Assembly: GCA_035640455.1 (NCBI GenBank)
Contig: DASQWB010000073.1
Location: 1 to 64,000 of the forward strand
Length of the DNA: 64,000 nucleotides
Source of the DNA: AC-50 sp035640455
GTDB lineage: Bacteria; Actinomycetota; Thermoleophilia; Gaiellales; Gaiellaceae
Direction: 5' to 3'
The translations under genes were made by a program, and so were the position numbers. This document shows, piece after piece, positions 33,014-41,860 of the stretch. How positions within the stretch are numbered: the first letter of the stretch is position 1; each line of letters begins with the position of its first letter. A model generated the notes under the pieces. The model saw nothing but the letters and a program-made list of their open reading frames with translations, made no database searches and was not told the DNA's origin.

Positions 33014-33982
33014 TCAGCGCTCCTCCCGCACGTACGGGAGCCCGAGGCTCGCCGGCGCGCCAAGGCGGCGCCGACCGCCGCTCGACGAGGCGAGCACGAG
33101 GACGACGACCGTCATCAGGTACGGGAGCGAGTTCGCCCACAGCTCCGTCGGTCCGAGGTGGATCTCGCGTGCCTGGAGCTGCGGCGCGAGCGCCTGCAGG
33201 GCGCCGAAGAAGTACGCGCCGACGAGACAGAGCTCGGGCCGCCAGAAGGCGAAGATGACGAGCGCGATCGCGATCCAGCCGGCGCCGCCCGTGATCCCGT
33301 CCACCCATTGCGGCGTGATCGCCAGCGTGAACGTCGCGCCCGCCACGCCGGCGAACGCGCCGCCGACGAGCGTGTGCGCGTAGCGGTACGCGACGACGTC
33401 GATACCCATCGCGTCGGCCGCCGCGGGCGACTCGCCGACTGCGCGGACGTTCAGGCCGGGCCGCGTCCGCGAGAGGTAGAGCCAGACCGCGACGACGCAG
33501 ACCCAGGAGGCGTAGACGAGCACGTTCTGGCCGAACAGGATCGGGCCCACGACGGCCCAGCGCTGGAAGCTCTCGGGGAAGACCGCGTGGAACGCGTGGC
33601 GCGCCGGGTTGTCGGCGAGGTCGAGGTCGTTCCCGAGGTAGGACGAGAGGCCGGCCGCACCCGCGAAGATGGTCAGCGCGAGCCCCGAGACGATCTGGCT
33701 CGCGCGCAGCGTGATCACGAGAAAGGCATGGATCGCCGCCATCGCCGCGCCGGCGAGCGCCGCCACGCCGATCGACGCTGCGAGCGAGAGGCCGGTGTTC
33801 GCGTGCAGGCGCTGCACCGTCCAGAAGCCCATCACCGCGCCGACGAGCATCATCCCCTCGACACCGAGGTTGAGCACGCCCGAGCGCTCCGCGAGGAGCT
33901 CGCCGAGCGCCGCGTAGAGCAGCGGAGTCCCGTACGCGACGCCAGAGGCGATCAAGACGACGAGTAGTGAGTCGTTGATCAC
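33014..33982 (-). CDS. ABC transporter permease, nucleoside/BMP type (second permease)
   Basis: 322 aa. About nine to ten TM helices. The family block GVLNLGVEGMMLVGAVMGF near the N-terminus and RAVGESPAAADAMGI with the coupling region are those of BMP-family nucleoside importers (NupQ/YufQ). Overlaps the first permease by four bases (GTGA). Last gene of substrate-binding protein - ATPase - permease - permease. Confidence 0.88.
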   Translation of the reverse strand: MINDSLLVVLIASGVAYGTPLLYAALGELLAERSGVLNLGVEGMMLVGAVMGFWTVQRLHANTGLSLAASIGVAALAGAAMAAIHAFLVITLRASQIVSGLALTIFAGAAGLSSYLGNDLDLADNPARHAFHAVFPESFQRWAVVGPILFGQNVLVYASWVCVVAVWLYLSRTRPGLNVRAVGESPAAADAMGIDVVAYRYAHTLVGGAFAGVAGATFTLAITPQWVDGITGGAGWIAIALVIFAFWRPELCLVGAYFFGALQALAPQLQAREIHLGPTELWANSLPYLMTVVVLVLASSSGGRRRLGAPASLGLPYVREER

Positions 33983-35112
33983 GCGGCCTCCGGTGCGGGC
34001 GCAGCCTCCGGTGCGCGGCGGCCGAAGCGGATGCGGTAGCGGACGAGCAGCTCGCCGCCGAGGGCGGAGAAGAGGATGATCCCCTGCATCACGCCGACGA
34101 GCCCGGACGGGAAGTCCGCGCCCTGAAGCGCGTTGCCCGCGTTCTGGAGGCCGCCGATCAGGAATGCGACGAGGACGACGGCGAACGGGTTGTAGCGGGC
34201 GAGCGCGGCGACGACGATCCCCGCGTAGCCGTAGTACTGCTTCTGGAGCCCGTTCGGGTCGGCGTCGAGCGTGTGCCGGAAGTCGCCGTCCTGGCTCGCT
34301 CCGCCGAGCCCGGCGAGCGCGCCCGAGATCGCCATGACGGCGAGGATCTTCCGGCGCGTGCGCATCCCGGCGTAGCGGGCGGCACGCGCCGAGTCGCCGA
34401 GCACCTGCGCCTCGAAGCCGAACCGCGTCCGCGCATAGAGCACCCAGAGGACGACCGCCGCGAGGAGCGCGAAGCCCGCGCCGAGCGGCAGGACGATCGC
34501 GCCGCGAACGTGCACCGTCGCGGCCGGCCAGATGGCCGAGTTCGGCAGGTCCTTGCTCGTCGGGAAGACGGCGGCGTTAAAGCCCTTCGTCTGCCGCCAG
34601 TACGACTGGCTGTTGAAGATGAGGTACGTCAGCAGGTAGGCGGCGACGTAATTGAGCATCAGCGACGTGATGATCTCGTTGGTCTTGAAGAAGGCCCGCA
34701 GGACGCCGGGGATCAGCGCCCACGCGGCGCCGCCCGCGCAGCCGGCGACGACCATCGCGGCGATCGCGAACGCCGACGGCCCGCCGCTCCCGCCGAAGTA
34801 GAGCCCGGCCGCGGCCGCCGTGATCGCACCGACGTAGAGCTGGCCCTCGCCGCCGATGTTGAACAGGCGCATGCGGAAGGCGGCGGCGGCCGCGAGCCCG
34901 GTGAAGGCGAGCGGCGTGGCCGCGATCAAGGTGTCGCTGAGCGCGCCGTTGGCAACGAAGGCCGCGTCGAACAGCCTGCGGTAACTCGACAGCGTGTCGT
35001 GGCCAGTCGCGAGCAGCACGACGCCGGAGGCGAAGAACGCGAACACGAGCGACGCGGCGGGAACGACGACGGTTAGCCAGCGCGGCTGGCGCAGCCGGCG
35101 CTCAATCCGCAC
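33979..35112 (-). CDS. ABC transporter permease, nucleoside/BMP type (first permease)
   Basis: 377 aa from GTG at 35112, which overlaps the ATPase stop. Membrane protein with the family blocks FNIGGEGQLYVGAI, FFKTNEIITSLMLNYVAAYLL and QVLGDSARAARYAGM (coupling helix). Pairs with the second permease to form the pore of a NupP/YufP-type importer. The open frame upstream (to 35163) overlaps the ATPase C-terminus and is less likely. Confidence 0.88.
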   Translation of the reverse strand: MRIERRLRQPRWLTVVVPAASLVFAFFASGVVLLATGHDTLSSYRRLFDAAFVANGALSDTLIAATPLAFTGLAAAAAFRMRLFNIGGEGQLYVGAITAAAAGLYFGGSGGPSAFAIAAMVVAGCAGGAAWALIPGVLRAFFKTNEIITSLMLNYVAAYLLTYLIFNSQSYWRQTKGFNAAVFPTSKDLPNSAIWPAATVHVRGAIVLPLGAGFALLAAVVLWVLYARTRFGFEAQVLGDSARAARYAGMRTRRKILAVMAISGALAGLGGASQDGDFRHTLDADPNGLQKQYYGYAGIVVAALARYNPFAVVLVAFLIGGLQNAGNALQGADFPSGLVGVMQGIILFSALGGELLVRYRIRFGRRAPEAAPAPEAA

Positions 35113-36688
35113 GTGGATCGTGTCCTCCGGCCATGAGCAGGCCGATCTCTTCGACGCTGGCATCGGCGCGTGTCGTCTCGCCGAGGATCGCGCCCTCGTA
35201 CATGACCGCGATCCGGTCGGCGAGCGTGAGGATCTCGTCGAGGTCCTCGCTGATGAGCAGGATCGCGACGCCCTCGCCGGCAGCGTCGCGCAGGTACTCG
35301 TGCACCGTCTCGATCGCGCCGACGTCCAGGCCGCGCGTCGGCGACGCCGCGACGAGCAGCCTGGGCAGGGCCGAGAACTCCCGCGCTAGCACGACCTTCT
35401 GGAGGTTGCCGCCGGAGAGGAGCCGCGCGGGCGACGCCGGGCCCGGCGCGGCGATGCGATAGCGGCGGATCAGCTCGATCGCCCGTTCGCGAATCCGGCG
35501 CAGGCGGAGCAGCGGCCCGCGCGACACGGACCGCTCGCGGTACGACTTGAGCGCGAAGTTCGAGGCGATGCTGATGCTCGGGGCGACTCCCGTCCCGAGC
35601 CGGTCCTCCGGCACGTAGGCGACCCCGGCGCCGATCGCCGCGCGCGGATCGCCGCGGCGCAGCGTCTTCCCGCCGACGCGGACCGCGCCCTCGGTCGGCG
35701 GGCGGATCCCCGCGACGGCTTCCGCGAGCTCGCGCTGGCCGTTCCCGGCCACACCTGCGACGGCGACGATCTCCCCGCCGCGCACCGCGAGCGAGACGCC
35801 CCTCACCGCCGCGCCGCCGCGGTCGCCGGCCGCCCACACGCTCTCGAGCTCGAGGACGACGGGGCCTGGCGTACGGGCGGCAGCCGCCGCGCCGCCGCCG
35901 GCAAGCTCGCGCCCGACCATGAGCGCGGCGAGCGAGCGCGGCGTCGCCTCGGCCGCGTCCACGGTCGCGATCGTCCGCCCGTCGCGCAGGACGGTGACGC
36001 GGTCGGCAACCGCCTTCACCTCGTGCAGCTTGTGCGAGATGAAGATCACCGTCCGGCCTTCGGCGGCCATCTCGCGCAGCGTCTCGAAGAGCACCTCGGC
36101 CTCCTGCGGCGTGAGGACGGCGGTCGGCTCGTCGAGGATGAGGACGCGCGCCTCGCGGTAGAGCGCCTTCAGGATCTCGACGCGCTGCTGCTCGCCGAGC
36201 GAGAGCTGCCAGATCCGGGCGCGCGGCTCGACGGCGAGCCCGTACCGCTTCGAGAGCTCGGCGACGCGCCGCTCGATTGCGCGGCGGCGAAGCCGGAACG
36301 CGCGGCCCTCGCCTCGGTGGTCGCCGAGGACGACGTTCTCCGCGACGGTGAACGGCTCGACGAGCCGGAAGTGCTGGTGGACCATGCCGATCCCCACCTC
36401 GAGCGCATCGCGCGGCGCGTGGAACTCGACCCGCCGCCCGTAGAGGAAGATCTCGCCCTCGTCGGGCCGGTAGAGCCCGGTCAGGATGTTGGAGAGCGTG
36501 CTCTTGCCGGCGCCGTTCTCGCCGAGCAGCGCGTGCACCTCGCCGGCGGCCGCCTCGAAATCGACTCCGTCGTTCGCGACGACGCCGGGGAACCGCTTGG
36601 TGATCCCCCGCATCTGCACGGCTGGAGGCGGAGGGGCGCCGTCGGCGCCCCTCCGGTCGAACTCGGTCGGGACGGCGGCGTCCCCCAT
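35102..36688 (-). CDS. ABC transporter ATPase with two nucleotide-binding domains, nucleoside/BMP type
   Basis: 528 aa. First domain: Walker A GENGAGKST, Q-loop HQHFRLVEPFTVAENV, signature LSLGEQQRVEI, Walker B ILDEPTAVLTP. Second domain: degenerate P-loop GVAGNGQREL, YVPEDRLGTG, signature LSGGNLQKVVLARE, degenerate Walker B LLVAASPTRGLD. This asymmetry is typical of NupO/RbsA-like ATPases. Three bases downstream of the binding-protein gene. A perfect 11-bp hairpin (36630-36654, GTC loop) lies in its first codons and could lower read-through from the binding-protein gene. Confidence 0.9.
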   Translation of the reverse strand: MGDAAVPTEFDRRGADGAPPPPAVQMRGITKRFPGVVANDGVDFEAAAGEVHALLGENGAGKSTLSNILTGLYRPDEGEIFLYGRRVEFHAPRDALEVGIGMVHQHFRLVEPFTVAENVVLGDHRGEGRAFRLRRRAIERRVAELSKRYGLAVEPRARIWQLSLGEQQRVEILKALYREARVLILDEPTAVLTPQEAEVLFETLREMAAEGRTVIFISHKLHEVKAVADRVTVLRDGRTIATVDAAEATPRSLAALMVGRELAGGGAAAAARTPGPVVLELESVWAAGDRGGAAVRGVSLAVRGGEIVAVAGVAGNGQRELAEAVAGIRPPTEGAVRVGGKTLRRGDPRAAIGAGVAYVPEDRLGTGVAPSISIASNFALKSYRERSVSRGPLLRLRRIRERAIELIRRYRIAAPGPASPARLLSGGNLQKVVLAREFSALPRLLVAASPTRGLDVGAIETVHEYLRDAAGEGVAILLISEDLDEILTLADRIAVMYEGAILGETTRADASVEEIGLLMAGGHDPRAD

Positions 36689-36691
36689 TCG

Positions 36692-37810
36692 TTAACCCTT
36701 GGGGCTGCCGATCACGCCCCGGACGAGCCAGTTCATGCCGTAGAGGCTGTTCGTCCCGCCCTTCAGCACCTGCATCCGCTGCCCCTTCTTCACGCGCAGC
36801 TTGCCGTGCTGGTCATACAGCGGGCCGGTGAACTCGTAGAACGAGCCGTTCTTGATCGTCTTCATCTTCTTGGCGATTGCAGCCTTCGTCGTCTTGCTCA
36901 CCTTCGGCCCGTACGGCGCGAGCGTCGTGAAGCCGTCCTTGATGCTTCCGTAGTAGAAGCCCGACTTCCAGGTCCCGTTCATCGCGGCCTTGACGCGGCG
37001 CAGGTAGTACGGCCCCCAGTTGTAGACCGAGGCGGTGAGCCAGGACTTGGGTGCATAGCGCTTCGCGTTCGAGTCGTAGCCGACCCACGGGATGTGCTTC
37101 GACTCCGCGAACGTGCCGGTCGCCGGCGAGTCGACGTTCTGGCCGAGGACGTCGGCGCCCGCCGAGACCAGGCTCTCGGCCGCCTTCTTCTCCTTCGCCG
37201 GGTCGAACCAGGAGTTCGTCCACACGAGCTTCACCTTCGCGCCCGGGTGCATCAGCTGCGCGCCGAGGGCGAAGGCGTTCGCGTGCCGAATAACCTCGGG
37301 GATCGGGTACGCGACGACGTAGCCCAGGATGCCCTTCTTCGTCGCGGCGCCGGCGGCCATGCCGGAGAGGAAGATCGTGTCCTCGGCGGCGCCGAAGTAC
37401 TCGGACAGGTTCTTCGCCGTCTGCGTTCCCGTCGCCTGCTCGAACTTCACGCTCGGGTACTTCGCGGCGAGCTTCTTGTCGAAGTAGCCGTACGACGTCC
37501 CGAAGATCATCGAGTACCCGTCGCGGACGAGGCCGGCGACCGTCTGCTTGAGCTGCGGCCCGAGGGCGATGTTCTGCTTGTACGTCGTCTGGACCTTGCT
37601 CCCGAGCTTCTTCTGGACGTAGAGCCGGCCGACGTCGTGCGCCTGCGACCAGCCGGCGTCGTTGTGCGGGCCGACGTAGATCCACGCGACCTTGAAGACC
37701 TTGGACTGCTTGTGTGTCCTCGCCGAGCCCGTTGCCGCACCGAGCACGAGGGCGACCGCGACGGCGCAGGCGAGGAGCGTCACCGCGAGGGCGAGCTTCC
37801 CGTTCTTCAT
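36692..37810 (-). CDS. BMP-family substrate-binding protein of nucleoside ABC importer
   Basis: 372 aa. Signal peptide (LALAVTLLACAVAVALVLGA), then the BMP/Med fold: VAWIYVGPHNDAGWSQAHD, MIFGTSYGYFDKKLAAKYP, FLSGMAAGAATKKGILGYV, PWVGYDSNAKRYAPKSWL. Relatives bind purine nucleosides or similar ligands. There is no clear lipobox Cys at the cleavage point, unlike most Gram-positive relatives. Strong ribosome-binding site GGAGGAG. First gene of the importer operon, next to allantoate amidohydrolase and close to purine-degradation genes, which supports purine uptake. Confidence 0.88.
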   Translation of the reverse strand: MKNGKLALAVTLLACAVAVALVLGAATGSARTHKQSKVFKVAWIYVGPHNDAGWSQAHDVGRLYVQKKLGSKVQTTYKQNIALGPQLKQTVAGLVRDGYSMIFGTSYGYFDKKLAAKYPSVKFEQATGTQTAKNLSEYFGAAEDTIFLSGMAAGAATKKGILGYVVAYPIPEVIRHANAFALGAQLMHPGAKVKLVWTNSWFDPAKEKKAAESLVSAGADVLGQNVDSPATGTFAESKHIPWVGYDSNAKRYAPKSWLTASVYNWGPYYLRRVKAAMNGTWKSGFYYGSIKDGFTTLAPYGPKVSKTTKAAIAKKMKTIKNGSFYEFTGPLYDQHGKLRVKKGQRMQVLKGGTNSLYGMNWLVRGVIGSPKG

Positions 37811-37878
37811 CTCCTCCTCTTCCTCCCAGGGGTGGGGCGCAGAGCGACGCCACTATAGGACGCTGGAGGGGCTAGCTC

Positions 37879-38901
37879 CTAATCGCTTCGAGCGGTGAGG
37901 CGTGCGAGCGCGCCGGCCAGCACGTCGACCGCCAGCAGGACGTCTTCCGGGCTCGATTCCTCCTCGGGCGAGTGGCTCACGCCGCCGTTCAGGCTGCGGA
38001 CGAAGAGCATCGCCGTCGGGATGCCGGCTGTGGCGAGGATCGCCGCGTCGTGGCCGGCTCCCGAGGGCAGCTCGACGACGGGGAGGCCGCGCTCCTCGAG
38101 TTCGACGCGCAGCGCGGCGCGCGGCTCGGCCGCCATCGCCACGGGCTCGAGGCGGAACGTCGGCTCGAGCTCGAGCTCGGCCGCGAGCTGGTCGAGGCGC
38201 TCGCGATCAGGCGCGCGCGCGTCGACGGCGACGCGCACCCGACCCGGGATGACGTTGCCGAAGCCCGGCTCGACCTCGAGCCGGCCCACGGTCGCGACGG
38301 CCCCGTCAATCGCGGACGCGGTCTCACGGACGTGGAGGACGTACTCGGCAGCCGCCACGAGGGCATCCCGGCGGAGGCTCATCGGCACGGTGCCCGCGTG
38401 GCCGGTCACGCCCTCGAAGACGCGCTCGGCGCGGACGATCCCCGCGATCCCCGTGACGAGCCCGAGCGGGGCGCCGGCCTGCTCGAGCACCGGCCCTTGC
38501 TCGACGTGCACCTCGAGAAAGGCCGACGGGCGCGCGCCGGCGGCGACGAAGGCGCTGCTGCCCACGCAGCCGCGCTCCTCGTCGCGGAAGACGACGACGG
38601 CGCCCCTACCGACGCGCTCGACCGCCTCGATGCCGGCGACGACGCCGAGAGCGCCGTCGAACTTCCCGCCCTGCGGCACGGAGTCGAGGTGCGATCCGGT
38701 CATGACCGCGGGATCGCTCGTCCTCCCGACGAGATTTCCGGCGGAATCGACCTCGACTGTGAGCCCGGCCTCCTCCATCCAGGCGGCGGCGAACTCGTGG
38801 GCCCGGTCCTCGCCCACGCTGCCTCCCACGCGATTGGCGCCGGGCCCTCCGCCGATGGCATAGAGCTCGTCGAGCCGCTCGAGGACTCGCGAAGCCGTCA
38901 T
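37879..38901 (-). CDS. Allantoate amidohydrolase / N-carbamoyl amino acid hydrolase family (M20)
   Basis: 340 aa, shorter than the common ~410. Di-metal ligands in order: GSHLDSVPQGGKFDGALG (His, Asp), FRDEERGCVGS (Glu pair), EVHVEQGPVLE (His) and GVSHSPEE (His), with the lid domain between (GFGNVIPGRVRVAVDARA). Splits allantoate to ureidoglycolate, CO2 and ammonia or hydrolyses N-carbamoyl amino acids; the purine context favours allantoate. The N-terminal ~60 residues of the longer enzymes are compacted. Transcribed away from the MFS-cNMP gene. Confidence 0.83.
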   Translation of the reverse strand: MTASRVLERLDELYAIGGGPGANRVGGSVGEDRAHEFAAAWMEEAGLTVEVDSAGNLVGRTSDPAVMTGSHLDSVPQGGKFDGALGVVAGIEAVERVGRGAVVVFRDEERGCVGSSAFVAAGARPSAFLEVHVEQGPVLEQAGAPLGLVTGIAGIVRAERVFEGVTGHAGTVPMSLRRDALVAAAEYVLHVRETASAIDGAVATVGRLEVEPGFGNVIPGRVRVAVDARAPDRERLDQLAAELELEPTFRLEPVAMAAEPRAALRVELEERGLPVVELPSGAGHDAAILATAGIPTAMLFVRSLNGGVSHSPEEESSPEDVLLAVDVLAGALARLTARSD

Positions 38902-38951
38902 GGACAGCGGGCATCTTACGACCGGCCAGATGGACCGCTAACCTCGCGGCG

Positions 38952-39026
38952 GCGGGCCGGAGCCTCGACGCCGTCCAGGCCGTAGCCGCAGCGGCCTGGC
39001 TCTCCGGCTCGGAGCGTCCGGCCCGC
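38952..39026 (+). other. Branched stem-loop element between divergent genes
   Basis: A 10-bp outer stem (GCGGGCCGGA with TCCGGCCCGC) encloses an 8-bp hairpin (CCAGGCCG with CGGCCTGG, 9-nt loop) and a 5-bp hairpin (CTCCG with CGGAG, GCT loop). A further 6-bp hairpin follows at 39050-39069. It has no tRNA loop motifs. It could be a leader RNA of the MFS-cNMP gene or the transcription end of something on either strand. Confidence 0.45.
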
Positions 39027-39080
39027 GTTTCTCAGACTTGCCCGCTTGTAGCGCCGACGACGAGGCGCTTCAATCGTCGA

Positions 39081-40700
39081 GTGAGCCGCCCTCGCCAGGT
39101 CGTCTCGGCTCTCGGCACCGCCGCTCGCAACGACGACATCCGCCGTGTGGAGCTGGCGTGGGGCGCGGCGATCGCCGCCGAATGGGCGCACTTCGTCGCG
39201 CTCGGCGTCTTCGCGTACAAGGCGGGCGGAACCTCCGCGGTCGGTGTCGCCGGGCTCGTTCGGCTCCTTCCGGCCGCGATCGTCGCTACCTTCGCGGCGT
39301 CGTTCGCAGATCGGTTCCGGCGCGAGCGCTTCCTGCTCGCGGTTGCGCTCGTCGGGTCGGCCGCCCTTGCCGGCTCCGCGGCGGCCGCGGCCGCGGGCAC
39401 AACCGTCCTCGTGTTCGCATTCGCGGCGCTCATGGGCGTCGCCTCGACCCTCGTCAGGCCGGCCCTCCAGGCGCTGCTCCCGTCCCTCGCTCGAACGCCC
39501 GACGAGCTGATCGCGGCGAACGGCGCGACGTCGACGGTCGAGAGCGTCGGCACCCTGGCCGGCCCGTTGGCGGCAGGCGTGCTCGTGTCGTTCGCCGACG
39601 TGGCGCTCGTCTTCGCCGTCGGCGCCGCGTTGCTCGTGGCGGGCGCCCTGCTTCTGACACGCGTGACGGTCGAGGGTCGCGTCGAGCGCTCTGTCACGGC
39701 TCGCGGCGAGACGGTCTACGACATGCTCGCGGTCGGCCTTCGGGCCGTCAGCGAGCCGCGCCCTCGGCTCGTGACCGGCCTCGTGGCCGCGCAGGCGTTC
39801 GTCCGCGGGTGCCTCAACGTCTTGATCGTCGTCGCCGTCTTCCGTGTCCTGCACGCGAGCGCGGGCGCGGTCGGGTACATGACCGCAGCGCTCGGCGTCG
39901 GCGGCCTCGTCGGGGCCTTCGGCGCGATGACCCTCGGGGGGCGACGGCTCGCCGCCGACTTCGGCCTGGCGCTCGTCTTCTGGGGCATGCCGATCGCGCT
40001 CATCGCGCCGCGGCCCTACCTCGCCGCAGCGATCTTCCTGCTCGCGATCGTGGGTGCCGCGAACAGCGTCGAGGACGTAGCCGTCTTCACGCTCCTCCAA
40101 CGCATGGTCCCGGACGACGTCCTGGCCCGAGTTCTCGGCCTGGTTTGGGGCCTCGCGATGGGCGCCGTCGCCCTCGGCTCGATCGCGGCCCCGGCCATCG
40201 TCGGCGCGCTCGGCCCGCGCCTCGCGTTCGCCGTCGTCGGCGCGATCCTCCCGCTTCTGACGCTCGTGACATACCGGCGGCTCCTCGAGATCGACCGAGC
40301 GGTCGCTCCGGCGGCGGAGCTCGAGCTTATCGACGACGTGCCGATGTTCGCGCCGCTCTCGATCGCGGCCAAGGAACGGGTGGCGGCGAGCCTCGTGCCG
40401 GTTTCCGTCGCCGCGGGGGAGCGCGTCATCCGCGCCGGCGACCCCGGCGATTCGTTCTACATCGTCGGCGACGGCGCGCTCGAGATCGACGCGAATGGCG
40501 CGCATTCCGCAGCGCGGCGCGGCGACTACTTCGGCGAGATCGCGCTCCTGCGCGACATACCGCGAACGGCGACGGTGACGGCCGTCGTCGATTCACAGCT
40601 GTACGCCCTCCAGCGTGACGACTTCCTCGCCGCCGTGACGGGGCACTCGGCCGCGCGTGCGGCGGGGCAAGCGGTCGCCGAGGAGCGGCTCGCCCGATGA
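39081..40700 (+). CDS. MFS transporter fused to a cyclic-nucleotide-binding domain
   Basis: 539 aa. Residues ~20-415 form a 10-12 TM major-facilitator module with the A-loop ASFADRFRRERFLL and the family pattern GVASTLVRPALQALLPSLA. Residues ~430-520 form a cNMP-binding beta-barrel (VAAGERVIRAGDPGDSFYIV, GDYFGEIALLRDIPRTATV), with FGEIALL and RTATV lining the phosphate cassette. The transporter may be gated by cAMP or cGMP, or the domain may be structural. A giant adenylate-cyclase-type protein is encoded 1.2 kb downstream on the other strand. GTG start. Confidence 0.85.
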   Translation: MSRPRQVVSALGTAARNDDIRRVELAWGAAIAAEWAHFVALGVFAYKAGGTSAVGVAGLVRLLPAAIVATFAASFADRFRRERFLLAVALVGSAALAGSAAAAAAGTTVLVFAFAALMGVASTLVRPALQALLPSLARTPDELIAANGATSTVESVGTLAGPLAAGVLVSFADVALVFAVGAALLVAGALLLTRVTVEGRVERSVTARGETVYDMLAVGLRAVSEPRPRLVTGLVAAQAFVRGCLNVLIVVAVFRVLHASAGAVGYMTAALGVGGLVGAFGAMTLGGRRLAADFGLALVFWGMPIALIAPRPYLAAAIFLLAIVGAANSVEDVAVFTLLQRMVPDDVLARVLGLVWGLAMGAVALGSIAAPAIVGALGPRLAFAVVGAILPLLTLVTYRRLLEIDRAVAPAAELELIDDVPMFAPLSIAAKERVAASLVPVSVAAGERVIRAGDPGDSFYIVGDGALEIDANGAHSAARRGDYFGEIALLRDIPRTATVTAVVDSQLYALQRDDFLAAVTGHSAARAAGQAVAEERLAR

Positions 40701-40752
40701 CCTTTGTTTCCGGATTGAAATTCGGATTCGAGCCTGCCATGGTGGATCGGCG

Positions 40753-41733
40753 ATGGCGGGACGGATCTTCTACGTCGGCGCCCTGGTGGGCGCGGTCGCG
40801 CTCTGCGGAGCGGCAACCGGGCGAGGCGCCAATCCCGGGCCGAACGTCTCGCTGTCGGTGAGCGGCGCGCCGGGCGCCGTCTCCCTCGGCCACTACGTCG
40901 CCTACACCGCGACGATCCACAACGGCGACTCGAACAACGTCACCCACGTCGCCCTCGCCGCTCCGACGGCGGGCTCGACGTCGCCCTTCCCGCTCACGTA
41001 CGTCTCGGTCTCGCCGAGCGCCGGCACGTGCTCGGCCCCGCCCGGCCTGCCGCTCAGCTGCTCCTTCGGGTCGCTGAAAAGCGGCGACACGATCACCGTT
41101 ACCTTCGTCTTCCGCGCGCCCGCGGCGATCCCGCCGAGCGGCGCCGCGGTCACCTTCGTCGCCCAGACGAGCTTCGACGAAGGGCCGAACGACCAGAACT
41201 CCTCGCACACGGACACGGACGCCGCCTCCGCCTCGACGACCCTCGGAGCGGTCGGCAGCGACTTCGTCACCGGCTTCGTCCCGTTCTCGCTCGGCGACGA
41301 CCTCGAGACGGCCGGGGACCTCACCGGCCCGTCGAACGGCAACCCGCAGAAGACCGGCCTCGATGTGCCGGCCTTCGCCGCCGCGTCGCTCGGGGCCACC
41401 GGTGTGGTGCAGGAGGTCCCGCATCCCGCCACCGACACGACCTCCGACTGCCAGGCCGGGTTCTCCTGCTTCGGCCAGACGTCGTTCGTGACGCTCCCCG
41501 GCGTCTTCTCGCCGCCGCTCGAGCTGTCGTTCCGATTCGACGCGTCCGAGCTGCCGCCCGGCATGACGGACAAGAAGCTGAGGATGTTCCACGACGGCGT
41601 CCTCGTGCCGCGCTGCACCACGCCCGGAGTGCTCTCTCCCGCGCCGACGTGCCAGTCGTCGACGACGACCTTCGACGACAAGGACCTCGGAGCGCTGCTC
41701 CTCTCGAACTCGAACGGGAGCTATCGGCCCTAG
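40753..41733 (+). CDS. Exported DUF11-like protein
   Basis: 326 aa from ATG at 40753. Signal peptide (FYVGALVGAVALCGAATGRG). An N-terminal DUF11-like Ig domain (VSLGHYVAYTATIHNGDSNN, YVSVSPSAGTCSAPPG, GDTITVTFVFRAP) is followed by a C-terminal beta-rich region with four or more Cys. Probably an extracellular wall-associated protein; no enzyme motif. Behind the MFS-cNMP gene on the same strand. Confidence 0.65.
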   Translation: MAGRIFYVGALVGAVALCGAATGRGANPGPNVSLSVSGAPGAVSLGHYVAYTATIHNGDSNNVTHVALAAPTAGSTSPFPLTYVSVSPSAGTCSAPPGLPLSCSFGSLKSGDTITVTFVFRAPAAIPPSGAAVTFVAQTSFDEGPNDQNSSHTDTDAASASTTLGAVGSDFVTGFVPFSLGDDLETAGDLTGPSNGNPQKTGLDVPAFAAASLGATGVVQEVPHPATDTTSDCQAGFSCFGQTSFVTLPGVFSPPLELSFRFDASELPPGMTDKKLRMFHDGVLVPRCTTPGVLSPAPTCQSSTTTFDDKDLGALLLSNSNGSYRP

Positions 41734-41860
41734 AACCTCGTAGAGATCCGGCACGTGGACGAGGTGCCCGGCCGCGCGGAGGTCCGGCGAAGGCGAGACA
41801 CGCCGGGCGTCAGCCCGTGCGCGTGATTGAAGAGCAGCCCCTCCGCCGGGGAGGTGCAGC

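Noticed and set aside
38952..39026. tRNA-like cloverleaf
   Set aside because: The closing stem is 10 bp and no T-loop, D-loop or anticodon loop sequence fits.
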